From contig CANNZV010000125.1 in NCBI GenBank assembly GCA_947561585.1, positions 248,001 through 312,000 on the forward strand: DNA of 64,000 nucleotides, given 5' to 3'. Each line of letters starts with the position of its first letter. Positions within the stretch are counted from its first letter, which is position 1. This document shows positions 33,324 to 45,571 of the stretch, piece by piece. The position numbers were made by a program, and so were the translations under genes. The notes beneath the pieces were generated by a model. The model had not been told where the DNA came from. It did no database searches and saw only the letters and a program-made list of their open reading frames with translations. This stretch comes from Caprella mutica. Lineage: Eukaryota > Arthropoda > Malacostraca > Amphipoda > Caprellidae.

Positions 33324-33790
33324 TTATAAATTTTGGTTAATTGAATATATTATTCCACGTATCACCTGTTTAAAATCTTGAATCGTATTTGGTTTCAATT
33401 TAAATACCCTCTCTTTAACATATCCCCAGAGAAAAAAAATCCTAAGGTGAAAGTTCAGGGGACCTAAACATCCAGGGAAAAGCAGTTCTATGCGAAATAA
33501 TCTTGTTCCCGAAGCCATTTTTCAGCCAATCTAGAGCAGACAAGGATGTGTGTGCAGTTGCACCGTCCTGCTGGAACCAAAAGTCAGGATGATTAATGTC
33601 AGTCATTACATTATTTAACATTTCAATGTAAATGTCTTTGTTTACAGAGCCCGCTTTTCCAGTCTTGGCATCTTCAAAAAAGTATGGACCATAGACTCTA
33701 TGCGAACTCAAACTGCACCAAACTGTGACTTTCGGCAAATGCAATGGTTTGTCAAAAACTTTCATGGGTTTTTGAGAACTCCACATGCGA
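33324..33790 (-). pseudogene. mariner transposase, catalytic part (frameshifted)
   Basis: From 33786 it reads MWSSQKPMKVFDKPLHLPKV then TVWCSLSSHRVYGPYFFEDA, and FWFQQDGATAHTS with the second catalytic Asp, followed by LDWLKNGFGNKIISHR. Near 33445-33480 the frame shifts, and the final block FFLWGYVKERVFKLKP continues in another frame. The PDLTPPD.F.WG-type third catalytic motif is thus split (SPELSP in one frame, LRIFFLWG in the other). Inactive. Confidence 0.8.
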
Positions 33791-33836
33791 AAACTTTGCT
33801 TATTTATGAATTCATATAGATAGATAGCACGCTAGG

Positions 33837-34001
33837 AAAATAGGAGCAGGTGCCCAGAGTACTTCTGCGCAGTTTTCACCGGAGTAGAATTAACCCCCAA
33901 AGCGGTCAGTTTGGCTCCCACGCTGCGCTCTCACTGCTCCCTGGCTGCCGTGGTGACTACCCCAATCGGCTTGACTGCTGCCTCGAACCTGCTCCTATTT
34001 T
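33837..34001. mobile_element. 165-bp insertion with AAAATAGGAGCAGGT ends
   Basis: Perfect 15-bp inverted ends AAAATAGGAGCAGGT / ACCTGCTCCTATTTT, GC-richer interior (CCCACGCTGCGCTC). It sits inside the mariner relic, between the N-terminal and catalytic parts of the transposase. Confidence 0.7.
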
Positions 34002-34184
34002 CAATTGGGAACATTGTCATTGGACACAATGTGTTGTAACGTGCCAATTTTGTAAGGTTTCATTGCGAGATCCCTCTTTAGAATGCGTCTGACAGTTTCA
34101 CGTTTCATACCCACTTCTACTGCAATTTTTCGAACACTTCTAGATGGAGATTCTTGAATTTTCTCGTTGACCAACGTAATGTTT

Positions 34185-34541
34185 TCATGTGTTCTTGCAT
34201 GTGTTGGTGCTCCAGAGTTTTCTTTTCTTAGATTGCAGATGGTTCAATTTCTTGTCCATTTTTCGAACCCAATTCTTAACTGTCTTGATGTTTATATCCT
34301 TGTTGTATTCAATGGCAAATTTTCTTTTAACTTTAATTCGAGAGCTGCATAAGTAATAATGTTTAACTACGAAAACACGCTGTTCACTAGTTAGTTGCAT
34401 CATGAGGGTTGAATCAAATGTATTGACGAAATATCCATTATGATTAATTGCGATATCAATATCCTTTATGAGATTATTTTCGATAGCTATGATACCGAAT
34501 AAAACTTGAGAATGTACTCTTTTATTTGATTTTTGTTTCAT
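34185..34541 (-). pseudogene. mariner transposase, N-terminal helix-turn-helix part
   Basis: Starts at a true ATG (MKQKSNKRV). Around residue 50 it has MQLTSEQRVFVVKHYYLCSS, then KRKFAIEYNKDINIKTVKNW and VRKMDKK, a paired helix-turn-helix typical of insect Tc1/mariner proteins that begin their core with QR.F.V..Y. The frame then breaks; the first catalytic Asp region is not in this frame. Confidence 0.75.
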
Positions 34542-35745
34542 CTTTCTACACCAATTACTGTTTGAGTTATAAGCATTTACTTGCGACCAGTTTTTTATTG
34601 GTCACCCTTTATAATAGTTAAAAAACATTATATTTAACTTTTGAAATGGAAATTAAAATAATTTCAAATACTGCTAAGAAAATTTGATATATAATTTACA
34701 ACACGATGCTTATATTTAAAATATTTTTTATAAATGAATGATGAATACGGCGGTAAAACATATACCATAGAGCGAGAGGTCTTGGCTGCGAATTGTCCTA
34801 GCGGCGAGTTGTCCTCACGTCGAATCGTCCGCGGCTAATTGTTCGGCGGCGAGTTGTCCAGTCACCAAAATATAGATAGCCCAAGATTAATCACTGTGAA
34901 ATTATCCTTTTATTTAATAGCTATATATCAAAAGCAAATTGTATAACTATTTTTTTTACTCAGGGTATAACTATTTCATTTTTCTTGGAATTCACCAAAA
35001 TTAGTAAATTACATCTTAAATATTTCATCGAATGTTTAAAGTATAGTTCATAAGTGTAGATCTGGCTACACTTCCAATTTCAGCAGCTGTTCTGACAGAT
35101 AAACTTTTTTGGAATTCCTCAAATGTTTTTTGAATACCTTTCTTTATTACGGCCTCTATCAGTTTTACTTTTATAATGAAAAGACATGATTACGATCGTC
35201 AAACTGTAAAATAAAGACACTAATATTAAAAGTTGCAACTAATCTTATAAACGAATGCTATTCCAATTAAAATAAATATCTTCAAGTTCAGAATGTCTTT
35301 TTTAATAAGAATTACTTCAATAAATTGTAATGGTGGACTGAATCGGACCAAGAGGGAAGGTTCGGACACCGTCCGAACCAACCTCAACAGAAGTGTCCGA
35401 TTCATCCCAAATGACAATTCAAAATTAAAAACATCACCATTTTTCTAATTTCAATTGTATTATTTTCTTAACACACCAAATATAACATAAAATATTGATA
35501 TAATTCATACCTTTGAGATTGAGAATCAGTTTCCTATTCATATAGTCCACACATACGATCCAATTGAATCACGAAGAAAACAGTAAATTACCCCTCGGGG
35601 CGAAATACAACATCTCCACACTGGATCTTTCAAATAGCTGACGGTTAACACGTCGCACACATTCAGTTGCAATAAGAGGTAGTTTCAACAATTATGAAGA
35701 TGTTTAATCGAGTTGTCCGAACCATCCCTATGTCCGGTGACCGGT

Positions 35746-36768
35746 ATATTCCACCTCGGGATATTCCACCCCGGTAAATTCGACCCCGGTATATTCCACC
35801 CTAGGTATATTCCACCCCGGTAAATTCCACCCACTTTACAGGTTAGGTTTGGTCAATTATTAATATTAGTCATTTATAAATATTATATATAATACTAGGT
35901 AACTTGCATTTTCACTGTATCAAATTAAACTTTTTGCTGGCTAATCACAAGCTGTATATTTTTCACTACACATGTAACAGAACAGCAGAAAGAAAGGTTG
36001 TGTGAACGCTTCTTATCAGTAAAGATATTTCGATTTTCAATCACAAGCTAATTTTCTACAATATCGCCAACGCAACAGCGATATTAACTGTGAGATGATG
36101 TCATATAGTACTTCTTGTTATATTTATTTCATTTTGATTTTGGTATTTTAACTTCTTGTATAAGTGGTGGTAATTGACCGAAGGCTTTTTTTACGTTTCT
36201 TTTTTTTTTTGACCAGGAGGTTTTCGATACGATAGGGAGGTGAGGATTATTGTACAGGGTTTTAATACTGGGGGGTTATTGCCTTCTTTGCATTGAGAGA
36301 TTTTGACTACGGAAAATTTGGTCCTAGAATCCAAAACAGCAACTTATTAGCAAAGAGCGAAAACATTGATTTGGTTGTCTCTGCCAGTCCCCATACAGAA
36401 ACCACACCTCATCCAACCATTGTTGTAAGAGAATATATGCAGTTTCATGTTAAAAAGGAATTAATATTAACTTGTTCAACATGTAAACTTTGAAATAATA
36501 CCATGTTAGGAAAATTTGTAATTTTATTAGGATAAAAATTTAATTGACTTGAGCTACCACTACATATCGTCTAAATGTCTCAGGATATTTCAGTTATTTT
36601 TTCATCGGTACGAATTATTTAACTAATGGCAATCTAAAAAAAATCTTTGGATTTTTATTGTCACCTAAATGAGCATTGTCTCAGGGATGGAATTTACCGG
36701 TGTGGAATATACCTGGGGTGGAATATACCGGAGTGGAATTTACCGGGGTGGAATATACCTAGAACCCT
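35746..36768. mobile_element. Terminal-array element CCCCGGTATATTCCAC
   Basis: The left array (35746-35832) has six phrases CCCCGGTATATTCCAC / CCCCGGTAAATTCCAC. The right array (36684-36768) has five in inverse sense (GTGGAATATACCGGGG). The interior contains the second copy of the ~320-bp repeat (36025-36345) and no recognised gene. A detached piece of the same array lies at 39432-39467. Confidence 0.78.
36025..36345 (+). repeat. Dispersed ~320-bp repeat, copy 2
   Basis: Partner of 23716-24045: ATTTTCAATCACAAGCTAAT, GATGATGTCATATAGTACTT, CAGGGTTTTAATACTGG. Here it makes up part of the interior of a terminal-array element, which suggests the copy at 23.7 kb is also from such an element. Confidence 0.6.
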
Positions 36769-37059
36769 ATGTCCGAATGCTCCCGGTTCTCCCCTACCTA
36801 GTATATTTTTTGATGATGATGGTCTGAATTACTGGCGAGAGGAGTTGAGGAAACGGAATTTAAGAACATTAAGGACAGTGAAGAAGGATCGAGGCAGGTG
36901 AATATGGCTATAAAGATGAACATGGAAAATAGTATGTGTTTGATGTTCCATTTGGGAAGGAAGATCGCAGAAGGGGAAGATAAAATGAATGAAGTCAATT
37001 AAGTAGTGTGGGTATTTGCATGTAGTATTTTGTATTCACTTACCTATGCAGTTTAATAT

Positions 37060-37658
37060 AAAAGGTCCTATCCAGGCTCCGAGGAAAAATTGAGTTAATC
37101 TCATAATATTATGGAACTAAGATTTAGGATCATTAATCTGCAAACTACATAAAATTCAATTCAGTATATATTTTTCTATATGCTTGTAAAGTTTTGATTA
37201 CTTTTTGTGCGACAATTGTACGAAACACTAATCTGACGCGGAAGACAGAGAATGTACAGTGGCTGTACACTCTTTGTTTTGATTTACAATTTGAATTTTA
37301 TAGGAAAAAAAATGCATGTTCAGACTTCGTTTAAGATTTAGATTGTTTCCTGAAGTATTTAATCATTTCTATAATAAGTTTCTCTAATTTTATTCCTTTA
37401 TATAAATATTTATTAGTGAATTGATGATACCTACCTAGTTGACAATCAAAACAAATGGTGTACATTCTTTTTCTTCAGACTAGAAATTAGCAAGTCGGAA
37501 GTAAAACGGGTTTTGTAGAGTTTTGATAATAAAAGTTTTTAAAACCAAATAAAATTAAATATAAACTATCAAATTTCATGGGGTTTGCAGCAAAATGATA
37601 ACAAACATTAGCCTCATTGAATAATATAATGAAAAAAATTGCTTGGATGGGACCTTTA
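37060..37658 (-). mobile_element. AAAGGTCC terminal-inverted-repeat element, copy 1
   Basis: Ends AAAGGTCCTATCCAGGCTCC and (reverse complement) TAAAGGTCCCATCCAAGC. Reverse-complemented it closely matches 53979-54598, for example GAGGCTAATGTTTGTTATCA, CCCATGAAATTTGATAG, GAAGAAAAAGAATGTACAC, TTTTGATTGTCAACTAGGTA. Non-coding. The superfamily is unknown. Confidence 0.8.
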
Positions 37659-38047
37659 CATAATTTTTTGTAAGCTTATGGATTAACATTACTAGTTAGG
37701 TCTGGTTTAATACTGTAGTGTTCTCATTATTAATAATTGTAAATGTAAAGTGTAGAAGCAATTAAATTAATATTTTTCTTCCTTTTCAATCTTTCATTCG
37801 TAATAAATATGATCTTTTACAACATATTGCACCTTTAAGAGTTTTCTAGATCATTCTAGAAGTCATTATACTATATTATTATATATTATTCGCCAATAAT
37901 TTCTCTTAAATAATATCATTTATTTAATTATATTATTAATATTCAAATTAATATTATTTTTTGCCATATTATTATTACTCAAATCAATGTATATTCATCA
38001 ATAATTGTATAGAATCAGAAATCTCTAAAGAGTGTGTGATGGTTCTA

Positions 38048-39429
38048 CAGGTGTGGCCAATGAGTTTGGCGAAAACTTTTTTTTACATTATTATATTGCT
38101 GAATATTTTAATGAAATTATATGTAAAACTAATTTAAATTTACCTAGTTTTCATATTTATAATACAAATTATAAAAAACACGCAAAATTACAGTAATTTA
38201 AAAAAATAATAATTTATGGTGAAATAGATTATTTTCTTAATAACTGAAATCAAATTTTTGACGTCTGAAAGGTAACAACTGCAATGAAACTGATAAATCA
38301 GATAATACAAAGGTAAATAACATCATTATCATATCGATAAATTTTCTAATCTAATCCATTTTATACTTTTCAACCGATTGTCTTCAACAGGTTTTCTTCA
38401 GGATGTTCCAATAATGGTAATTTCCAAAGAAGACAGAAACATCATCATTTTATTGCACCAAAGTGGTCTGTTAGAGAATGAAATTGTTTTAAAAGATCTT
38501 GTGCCTTCACAACCTGTGTACCGGCTGATAAAATAGTTGAAGGAGCCAACTCAACATTCATTGGCGAAGACAGCTCCTAGCCGGGAAAAACTATCTGCGG
38601 ATCGACAGTATCGGGCTCTCCACGGCGCACGTTTCTTAGCAGAATAAGACAGCCAGCAGCTCAGATCTTGCACAAAAGGATACGGCAGATGCAATTAATC
38701 TTCAGTTGGATAAGTTTGACGTTGTCTTTTCAATGACGACTGGTGCCAAGGAGGGCATCAAAAAACTTCTTTTAACATCGAAGAATATTAGGGGTCGTTT
38801 CGCTTTTTGCAGGAAATAGCAGGACTGAACAGATGAGTAATGAGGCAAAGTCATTTTCTCCAATGAATATCTTTTTCCTGTTTTCGGTACAAGAAGGAAA
38901 TGTCTCGCTTGACGACGAACAGGTGAAAATTTTGACATGGATTGTGTCGTCCCTATGGTGAACCATCCTGCCACTCTTCATATATGAGGTTGCTTTTCAG
39001 TCAAAGGAACTGGTGAACAGAGAATTTTACCAAATTACACCGCGATGAATTCGAATTGATAATTTGAAGTCCTTAATGATCATTTTCTCACAAGAATTAC
39101 CGATCAATTTCCCGATAAACAAGTTCATTTTCAGTACGATGGCACAACCTGACACACAGCAAGATTTGTCAAGTAGACATTTTGGGTCCAAGGACAGGGA
39201 ACTAGTGAGAACAAACATGCATTGAAGAAGCGTACATGTGCAACACTGTAAATATTAGTCATCGGATGTTTTGTGTTAATAACGAGTTACTAAGTATTAT
39301 TTACGGGCAACTATTATTATTATTTATACTCAATTATGATTTCAAATGTGACCAATAACAAACTACCAACACTGAGAAGCTAGATAACGAAAATAAATCG
39401 GTTTTTGCCAAACTCATTGGCCACACCTG
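38048..39429 (+). mobile_element. Tc1/mariner element, decayed
   Basis: Terminal repeats CAGGTGTGGCCAATGAGTTT and its inverse AAACTCATTGGCCACACCTG, flanked by TA on both sides as expected for the superfamily. The plus strand has transposase remains: MVISKEDRNIIILLHQSG, then SREKLSADRQYRALHGARFL near the N-terminus, and VHFQYDGTT-stop-HTARFVK near 39120-39170 with the second catalytic Asp. Several stops and frameshifts. It abuts a fragment of the CCCCGGTAAATTCCAC array. Confidence 0.8.
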
Positions 39430-39829
39430 TAAGTATATTCCACCCCGGTAAATTCCACCCTTCTGATAACGCTCTTTAGGGTGACAAAAAATGTCAGAGT
39501 TTATATTTTTAGATGGTCATTTGTCTAATACCTCGTAGACATGAAGAAATCATGGGACATTTGGACAATATTTAGAGGTAGCTCAAGTCAAATCAAATTT
39601 GATCTTTATTCTTTGTAGACTTAAATATGTAGCTACAATTCCAGGAATAAAAAAATAGTGTTATCAATTCATTAGTTACAAGAGCTATCAAAATTTGTAG
39701 TGACTCACAATTATAAAAAGAACTGGAGAAAATAAGGAGAGATATGATATCAAATAATTATCCTAGAAAAGAAATTAATAGAGTAATAAATAAGAAGAAA
39801 TTTGACCTACAAAACCAATAACAGTCAGA

Positions 39830-40465
39830 AAGAATAGAAGAAGAGAGCAGCAACAGACGATATATTGTAGCCCCCCTACATAAAAAGAACAAGCGAAAGA
39901 ATATAAAGGACTTTGAAACCATTTGATATCATGTTAAGCAATAGATCTAACAATACTATAGGAAACTAGGTTATAAGAATTAGGGATAGATTAGATAAGG
40001 AGAGTAAAATCAATGTAGTATATTAGATAGATTGTTAGGATTGTGATAGTAAATATGTAGGAGAAACAGGTAGAATGTTAGGATATAGGATTAAGGAACA
40101 TAAATCTAATGTAGTTAAGAGAGTAGAATAGTCATAGATACAGGCCATACTTTAAATTTTGATAATGTTAGGATATTTTAACAATGTTAGCATACTTATA
40201 ATAGGAGGAAATTAGAATCGTATTATACGCTTGGATAGGATAACACTTTAAATAGTGCATACGAAGTCCCTTAGTAAATAGTGCCTATAGTTGATAAGAT
40301 TGTCAAAATTTAAAATTGAAATGTTAAAAAAAATAGTAATTAGGATATGTATCATGATTACGAGTTGGTAGAATTTAAGTCGCTTGTTTTTCAATAAATG
40401 TTACCCCTGAAGACGGAAATCACGAAGATTTCTGAAAGCTTGGGAAAATTCAAACTACTTCTTGT
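39830..40465 (+). pseudogene. Penelope-like retroelement relic (GIY-YIG endonuclease)
   Basis: At 40012-40125 the frame reads NVVY-stop-IDC-stop-DCDSKYVGETGRM then GYRIKEHKSNVVKR. This matches the GIY-YIG endonuclease start of Penelope-like elements (Y.I.C..C...Y.GET.R....R..EH). FDNVR about 12 codons on is also typical, in another frame. The two stops sit where Tyr/Lys-type codons are expected. The tail GAAGACGGAAATCACGAAGATTTCTGAAAGCTTGG (40410-40445) is a conserved 3' region seen in such elements. Dead copy. Confidence 0.7.
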
Positions 40466-41600
40466 TGAGTTCTTCATTCTGCAAAAAAATGCAACAACCA
40501 AGGAGTCCTCTATTTTCTTAAATCAAATGCATATAGAAGGATTAAAATAAAATGAGACCAACACAAAAATTCTTTTTCTTTTGTAACTGATAATTGTAAA
40601 GAGAAAATAGGATTAACACAGAGTTAATAAACTGACACAAATAATACGGTTTATCTAACTAATATAAGGATGACCAGACGTGTTTGGACAAACAAATGGT
40701 TACAATCAAATCCATTTTGAAATGCATCAGCAGCACAGTAATTATTTTTACGTTGATGATCACTTAATAGCAGATTACACACGTAACATCTTTTTAGAGC
40801 AAAAATCATTCAAAATTATAATTTTCTCATTATGATATATGTATGTACTTACATTACATACATTATTTAGAGAAAATAACTTCTATACTACAAATTGGTG
40901 TCAAGATTTCATGTTGTATCTTATATGTCATTGTCATATATCTGTATTGACTGAATTAACGGACAACAGATGAAGCCATATACTATTTGCTATTTTAGTC
41001 TGTCACAACTAGCGACAAAGAGTGCAGGCAGAGTGAGAAGGGATAGGTTATGTACTTTCTGAATATAGGTTTTATTAGATAATGCCCAATAAAGAAATAA
41101 CAGTTCGTATACCTGTTCCAAATTGTTCACCAATCTGCTGCAATGTTGCCGCAACTACAGGTGGGTACAATATTTGTTTATATATAACTATATAATAACG
41201 ATGAAGATTTCCATAGGATTTTAGGTTAGAAAAATACTCTATTATTTTTCGTATATATTATATGTGTGTGTTTTTTTTTTATGTCAATTTTTTACTTTTA
41301 CATTCAAGTTCAGTTTTGACCAGCCACTCAGTAGGTAATGTATTTATTTTGATGAATAATTTGTGAACTCATATGCATTCAGGTAAATTATAAACTCACA
41401 AATAATTATCATAACATTCCCCTTTTCTCATTTCTACTATGCAATACCTAACTACTGTAATAGTTGCGACATAAACTGTAATGGCAACTGAGTGAAAAAA
41501 GTAAGATATATCACTTAGATATCTATTGATTATTAACCTGCTGAGATGCAGTGTATATTTTATGATGTTTAATAAATATAAAGCAGAACACACATGTTCT
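40466..41600. other. Region without recognised features
   Basis: A+T-rich; only short chance open frames. Nothing supported. Confidence 0.5.
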
Positions 41601-41607
41601 AAATGGC

Positions 41608-41945
41608 AGCCGGTAAATTGCTCGTAAATAATTGCTCGAAAAACAATTACTTGAATGAGAAATTGTTTGAATGAACAATTGCTCGAAACACAATTGCTCG
41701 GAAAACAATTTATCGAACAAACAAGTGATCGAATGAACAATTGCTCGTATGATCAATCGCCCAGGTAATAAAAAATATAGAATACAGTTAATCAGTTATT
41801 ATTAATTACTGATTAGAAACAATTACGGTTAAGTGCCGCTAATCGAAGTGATTCAACTTTATAATTAACTGACCTTCGACATTATTGATCGAATTACCCG
41901 AATGATCAATTGCTCATATAATAATTAATGTCTTGATATAAGTGC
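41608..41945 (+). repeat. Phrase array AACAATTGCTCGAA
   Basis: About ten loose phrases (AATTGCTCGTAAATA, CAATTGCTCGAAACA, CAATTTATCGAACAAA) at 41608-41760, then sparse ones (ATTGATCGAATTACCCGAATGATCAATTGCTC) to 41930. It resembles one end of the terminal-array elements; an inverse partner was not found. Compare 47755-48005. Confidence 0.6.
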
Positions 41946-42019
41946 TTCAAAAAATTTGCTCTAAATCCTGCTTATTTAAAAGTATATAAGCTTAATTGTT
42001 TTATTATTTATATAATATA

Positions 42020-43212
42020 CAGGGTGGCGCAAAAAAAAAGGAAACCCATTTTCAAACTAGTTTATTTTACAAACTATCAAACCAAAAAATTTTCTAAAAA
42101 CACAGTTTTATTCGTTTACTTTTTTTGCATCTATTGTGATAATCTGTTAAAAGTTACGACAAAAATTAAACATCCTGCAGCGAATTGAAAAAAGGTAAAT
42201 AAAAAGGGCTTGCGCGAGGACGTAATATACGAAAAAAAGTCATGAGGTATAATTAATTTTATATGGATGTAAAAACAATAAATTCTACTACTTTTTGTTA
42301 CAAATAAGAGAAAATAAAAAAATTAATTACCATTTGAAAGTTAGTTTTTGAGATAAAATTGATATCTTTATAAAATCATTTCGCCGTTAATTTTTATCTC
42401 CTATTCGAAACCCTCAAAATGAAGCTTTTAAAAGAACAAAGAGTTTTGCTGTGACAATTATTTTAAACACTGGAAACTTTACACAGGTTCAACCTCATTT
42501 TGAACAACGCTTTCTGGAAAGTTTTCCACCAACTATAAATCCCTATTGACAAATGTAAATAATTTCCAAACTGAAGAAACCACTTTAAATTTGAACAAAA
42601 AGTGATCATGTCGCAGGAGAAAAGAATGAACAGATGAAAGCATTAATCTTTTTCATGAGCAATTTATTGAGAACCCAAAAATATCAATCAGAAAGTAAGG
42701 ATTGGATTTGGGTTTAAGAGACATTTCACTGAATTGTTAAACTCGATATGAAGTATCATCTTTTCAAGAATCATGCAAGGTTCGAACTCTTAGAACTGAT
42801 TTACCGCACCGTCTCAATTTAGCAAAATTGATTCTGCAAAGAAATGCACATTTTGTAAAAAAAAACTCGTGATTAGTGATGAAGATGTATTTCCATGAAT
42901 GAAAGAGTCAATAACAAAAACGGTAATTGAATGAAAAAAAGTAGGATTTGATTTTTACTACTACCATATGGAAAGAAATTATTCCTATTATGAACTTTTT
43001 TGAGTTTTTCGTCCTAGCGCAAGCCATTTTTATTTAACTTTTTTTAATTCGCTGCAGGATGTTTAATTTTCGTCGTAACTTTTAATAAATTTTCATGATA
43101 GACGCAGAAAAAGTAAACAAATAAAACTGTGTTTTTAGAAAATTTCTAGGTTTGATAGTTTGTAAAATATTCTAGTTTGAAATTGGGTTTCTTTTTTTTT
43201 TGCTCCACCCTG
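42020..43212 (+). mobile_element. Tc1/mariner-type element with ~200-bp TIRs, decayed
   Basis: Ends CAGGGTGGCGCAAAAAAAAA and (reverse complement) CAGGGTGGAGCAAAAAAAAA, flanked by TA on each side. The arms stay similar for about 200 bp (CTAAAAACACAGTTTTAT, AAACATCCTGCAGCGAATT, GGCTTGCGC). The interior has faint transposase traces: KEQRV near 42435, LNTGNFTQVQ, PHRLNLAKLILQR near 42810-42840, and SDEDVFP near 42880. No open gene remains. Confidence 0.75.
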
Positions 43213-43689
43213 TATGTTCCGCGCCATTTGCCTTTTTGTACAATCTCGAGAATGCGCTGCATGTTTTTAAACCGTTCTAACCCTTGAATATTGAGCATGC
43301 GTTAACACCTTCATTTTATTTATAATGAAATTGAACACTATAATATATGTGGATCGACGGGCGTCACAATCCCTCTGCTATTATAAAAGGGTTTAAACAG
43401 TTTTAAAAACGCGCCGCTTATTCTCAAGATTGCGTTAATCATGCAAATTGTGCGCAACATACACACAGAGAAAGGATTAGTTGAATCAAGTCATATTTGA
43501 TTTGTTTTGACTAAATTTTATGGTTTATCTGTGCGCCTACCTACGTGGTGAGTTGCAGGTACTATTTAATATGAGTTAAATTGACGTTGGTTGAAACAAC
43601 ACATATGTGTGTTGATTATTTTTAATTCCCGATGGTCACAACAACTACCTGTGATAGTCAAAACTGCTCGTGATGGTTGAACCAATTAT

Positions 43690-44210
43690 ATGTAATGGTT
43701 AAAACAACTACAGAACAAGGTTACATCAACTACTTGTGTATGTTTCTCCAATCACTCCTATGTGTTATACCAACTACTCGTGTAGGTTATACCAACTACT
43801 CGTGTAGGTTATACCAACTGCTTGTGTAGGTTATACCAACTACTCGTGTAAGTTATACCAACTTCTCGTGTAGGTTATACCAACTACTCGTGTAAGTTAC
43901 ATTAACTACTCGTATAGGTGATATCAACTACTCATGTAGGTTATATGAACTACTCGGTTAGGTTATATCAACTACTCGTGTTGGTTATATCAACTACTCG
44001 TGTAGGTTATACCCACTGCTTGTGTAGATAATACCAACTACTCATGTAGGTTATACTAACTACTCGTGTAGGTTATACCAACTACTCGTGTAGGTTACAT
44101 TAACTACTCGTATAGGTGATATCAACTACTCATGTTGGTTATATCAACTACTCGTGTAGGTTATATCATCTTCTCGTGTTGGTTATATCAACTACTTGTA
44201 AACTAAGTAA
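43690..44210 (+). repeat. 22-bp satellite TAGGTTATACCAACTACTCGTG
   Basis: About 24 units, mostly 22 bp, with variants (TTATATCAACTACTCGTGTT, GATATCAACTACTCATG). It is preceded by looser versions from 43600. Confidence 0.88.
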
Positions 44211-44814
44211 ATGTATATCAACTATTATAGTGTAGGTTGAAATATCGGTCTGGTTAGCAGTAGCCAGACTTTTTACAAGACTTTTTCAGTCACTATATTT
44301 ACTCTATTAAATTATAATCTCGAGTTAGGTCCCGGTATCAATTAGATTAGACTATTTATTTTCTAGGACCAAATCTAACATGTTCACATTTATTTTCTAC
44401 TTTTGCTTCTGTGATATGCATACTATTTTAATTTTAAAATATAATTGATCACCTAGACCTATCCTTGCTTTTTGAAATGTTTTTGATCCTATGAATTGAT
44501 ATATGGTTATCAGTTGTAAATTAATAGATTAGATTGAATAAGTAATCTCATCAGGTCAGTTTATAAATAAGTAGTTAGATGACATAAATAACTTTACGTA
44601 GTGATAAATAGGTAGGCTAGATGAATTAATTAACCAGGCTAGATTACAAAAGTTGATAAATCTTTGATATGCTGCAATTGTACTATAACTTAATGAATAA
44701 TAAATTAATGATAAAGCCTTTATCTTCTAAACCATATTTTAGTGCAATTCATCTTACTCATAGGCACTTATATTGAAATATGCTAATAGAATTACCAAGG
44801 TCAAATTGAAAACG

Positions 44815-45550
44815 AAATATAAACATTTAAGTTTTAGATTTATTATTTAGAAGTTTAATTTGAATTCTCGTCACTTTCTTTCACGACTGTAGGTTGCCAA
44901 TTCCTGAAATAAGAGATTCGTATATTAATATATATTGAATAGAAATTCACAGTATCGTTCATATACATTATCAATAACATCACCTACTCTTTTTCCTTTC
45001 GTGATGAGATAGCGACAGCTTCGATATTCATTTCATGTCTGGAATCCCTAAAAGCATATGAAAAAGTAAAAGCTAATCATATTGCAAATACATATTTAGA
45101 AATCATCTAATATTTTCAAATACTTACTTTGACCTAGCATAATTGTTCCTGAACCATTCAAAGGAATTGAAGAGGACTCCCATAGTTGATGACGTTGATC
45201 TACTTCATCAATTCTTCATCAAGATCTGAAAGTAGATTCAGAAAATATAGAAAACCATATATTAATAAAGAAATGAAAAGAATTATTAACTGAGAATTCT
45301 TTCATATGGGTAAATTATTTATATAAAATATTAAACTAATTATAAATCTTCAGATGCAGTATAAATTTAGCTCTAATAAATGCAATGAATTTTCCTAACT
45401 AATCCTCATAATTTTGTTCATTATACACTCATAATGTAGACTTTAATTAAATACCAAGAAAGTATAATATATTAAAAGGCTCACCTCTGGTTGGAGTTCT
45501 CCCTGCTAAATCCCTGGACGGTGTTCTCCTCCGACTACCTCCCTGGATGG
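44815..45550 (-). CDS. Small spliced gene encoding a 39-residue protein (unrecognised)
   Basis: Four minus-strand exons are predicted from splice sites: about 45550-45485 (donor GTGAGC), 45225-45128 (acceptor CTTTCAG, donor GTAAGT), 45047-44984 (acceptor CTTTTAG, donor GTGATG) and 44903 to a polyadenylation signal at 44839-44844. The ATG at 45183-45181 is preceded in frame by two TGA codons. Coding segments 45128-45183 and 44984-45047 sum to 120 nt: 39 residues and TAG. The protein starts MGVLFNSFEWFRNNYARSKD, continues SRHEMNIEAVAISS and ends RKEKE. I recognise no family. It lies in the 43.4-47.6 kb element, so it may be that element's gene or a captured host gene. A chance arrangement is possible. 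Confidence 0.4.
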
Positions 45551-45571
45551 AGTTCTCCCAGTCATAGAAAA

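Larger units (their letters stand above)
33125..34608 (-). mobile_element. mariner-like (IS630) element nested in the above
   Basis: Inverted ends AGGGTGACCAATAAAAATCT and (reverse complement) AAGGGTGACCAATAAAAAAC, followed by GGTCG and inner homology (TTATAACTCAAA, TAATTGG, AAAATCAAATAAAAG) for about 90 bp. The related uninterrupted sequence at 26935-26965 (ATTATATAATAGTTAAAAAA) gives the empty site. Transposase fragments read on the minus strand. A 165-bp palindromic-ended insertion sits inside it. Confidence 0.85.
32287..34866. mobile_element. Terminal-array element GGACAATTCGCCGC, copy 2 (with nested mariner)
   Basis: The left array (32287-32400) has six phrases such as GGACAATTCGCCGCTG; the right array (34775-34866) closes GGCGAGTTGTCCAGTCACC exactly as copy 1. 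The interior matches copy 1 (CGCTCAAGACTGACG, GGAAATTATATACAAGGGACAGG, GACACCTGAACTTG). A mariner element interrupts it at 33125-34608. No convincing target duplication here. Confidence 0.8.

Noticed and set aside
36293..36493. 66-codon frame MRDFDYGKFGPRI... as a gene
   Set aside because: It spans the edge of the ~320-bp dispersed repeat and has no family resemblance or support.
43690..44210. Regular 22-bp units considered as a CRISPR array
   Set aside because: There are no unique spacers of constant length between repeats and the context is eukaryotic; it is a simple satellite.
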